Source of the DNA: Bacteroidales bacterium UBA4345
GTDB lineage: Bacteria; Bacteroidota; Bacteroidia; Bacteroidales; Paludibacteraceae
Reading direction: 5' to 3'
NCBI GenBank assembly: GCA_002396385.1
Contig: DGTD01000069.1
Span: 1 to 15,688 of the forward strand
Length of the DNA stretch: 15,688 bases
Each line of letters starts with the position of its first letter. The stretch's first letter is position 1. The position numbers and the translations under genes are program-made. The notes below the pieces were generated by a model, which was given only the letters and a program-made list of their open reading frames with translations, was not told the origin of the DNA and searched no databases. Positions 14,913 through 15,688 of the stretch are shown one piece after another.

Positions 14913-15688
14913 ATAGTTACGTGTTTGAACCTTGATGTTCTCATAAACAAGCGGTTCTTTGCTGAGTTCAGGTTCAGCGTTTTCGCCTTTGTACTGCCAG
15001 CACGAAACATAGAAGTAGTTCTCGTCGTCGCGTTTAGCCTCACCCTCTTCAGTCTGGTATTCTTCACGGAAGTGACCACCACACGATTCGTTACGGTTCA
15101 ACGCATCGAAAGCGATAAGTTGCCCCATAGTGATGAAGTCCTTCAAACGGAGCGCCTTGTCGAGCTCGACATTCAAGCCCTCTTTCGAGCCAGGGATGAA
15201 CAAGTTGGTGTCGAACTCTTTCTTGATTTCGGCAATCTTTTTCAAACCCGTCTTCAAGCCCTCAGCATTACGGCCCATACCAACATATTCCCACATAATG
15301 TGGCCCAATTCCTTATGGATAGAGTCAACAGACCTCTTACCGCCGATCTTCATCAGGCGATCAACCTTTTCGTTCCAAGCTTTCTCAGCCTCATCGAATT
15401 CAGGCGCATCGGTGCTGATTTTTGGCCAGATTTCCTGGTTCGAGAGGTAGTTCTGAATGGTATAAGGAAGAACGAAATAACCATCGGCAAGACCCTGCAT
15501 CAAAGCAGAAGCACCCAAACGGTTTGCACCGTGGTCAGAGAAGTTACACTCACCAATAGCGAACAAGCCAGGCAAGTTAGTCTGGAGTTCGTAGTCAACC
15601 CAAAGGCCACCCATTGTGTAGTGGATAGCAGGATAGATCATCATGGGCTTATAGTACTTCACGCCGTTGATTTCGTTGGCAACATCGC
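14904..15688 (-). CDS. sdhA: Fumarate reductase/succinate dehydrogenase flavoprotein subunit, N-terminus outside window
   Basis: The frame is open to the right edge of the window, so only the C-terminal 261 residues are present; the family is usually about 600-660 residues. The fragment begins near the active site. HYTMGG holds the conserved His of the fumarate/succinate site, IGECNFSDHGANRLGASAL is the FAD-contacting C-terminal part of the flavin domain, and the following helical and C-terminal domains include NESCGGHFREEY. The subunit carries covalent FAD and interconverts succinate and fumarate at the inner face of the cytoplasmic membrane. The sequence around HYTMGGLWVDYE and the gene order resemble type-B complexes (A before B, with a diheme SdhC expected upstream, outside the window). 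The GTG at 15660-15662 is an internal Val codon, not the start. Confidence 0.94.
   Translation of the reverse strand, partial: DVANEINGVKYYKPMMIYPAIHYTMGGLWVDYELQTNLPGLFAIGECNFSDHGANRLGASALMQGLADGYFVLPYTIQNYLSNQEIWPKISTDAPEFDEAEKAWNEKVDRLMKIGGKRSVDSIHKELGHIMWEYVGMGRNAEGLKTGLKKIAEIKKEFDTNLFIPGSKEGLNVELDKALRLKDFITMGQLIAFDALNRNESCGGHFREEYQTEEGEAKRDDENYFYVSCWQYKGENAEPELSKEPLVYENIKVQTRNYKN

Noticed and set aside
1..15688. tRNA or rRNA genes, CRISPR repeats, insertion sequences, toxin-antitoxin or phage genes
   Set aside because: Looked for on both strands; no repeats, transposase motifs or RNA-gene signatures were seen.

Overview
The window looks like chromosomal DNA of a Bacteroidales-type member of the Bacteroidota. 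Three things point there. The gene order outer-membrane barrel protein, uppS, bamA, ompH, ompH, murI is a familiar Bacteroidota arrangement. Starts are AT-rich and lack Shine-Dalgarno sequences, and many have a Bacteroides-type -7 box (TAnnTTTG) upstream. The respiratory genes resemble the type-B succinate dehydrogenase/fumarate reductase of this phylum. All 13 genes that can be supported lie on the minus strand, so transcription runs from high to low coordinates. No tRNA, rRNA, insertion sequence, CRISPR array, prophage or plasmid function was seen. No gene-free stretch exceeds about 175 bases.

In transcription order: (1) 15688-14093, the 3' part of the flavoprotein gene and the complete iron-sulfur subunit gene of a fumarate reductase/succinate dehydrogenase, closed by a strong terminator. 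(2) 14012-13344, a TatD-like metal-dependent hydrolase whose start lies only 10 nt beyond that terminator. (3) 13192-11702, an NhaD-type Na+/H+ antiporter with its own promoter candidate and a 14-bp-stem terminator. (4) 11533-10358, an unrecognised lipoprotein with about seven beta-propeller-like repeats, also bounded by a promoter candidate and a terminator. (5) 10240-8613, a lipoprotein glutaminyl cyclase of the M28 fold, overlapping rnhB (RNase HII) by ATGA. (6) 8437-3051, an envelope-biogenesis cluster: DUF6089-like barrel protein, uppS, bamA and two OmpH/Skp-like chaperones, ended by a strong terminator. (7) 2968-2138, murI, starting 28 nt after that terminator. (8) 2003-1, a cellobiose phosphorylase (GH94) with its own promoter candidate, running off the left edge.

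Functionally the centre is cell-envelope construction. UppS makes the lipid carrier, MurI makes D-glutamate for peptidoglycan, BamA inserts outer-membrane proteins, and the OmpH/Skp proteins escort them through the periplasm. A thread not visible in gene names links these to the cyclase. All four proteins here that look like signal peptidase I substrates have glutamine at the predicted first mature position, and the window also encodes the enzyme type that turns N-terminal glutamine into pyroglutamate. This fits the reported Bacteroidetes 'Q-rule'. Otherwise the window is mostly ordinary core genome. I do not see a wholly new system in it. The least explained parts are the propeller lipoprotein, the DUF6089-like protein, and the two strong terminators set directly before genes with no obvious promoter of their own.
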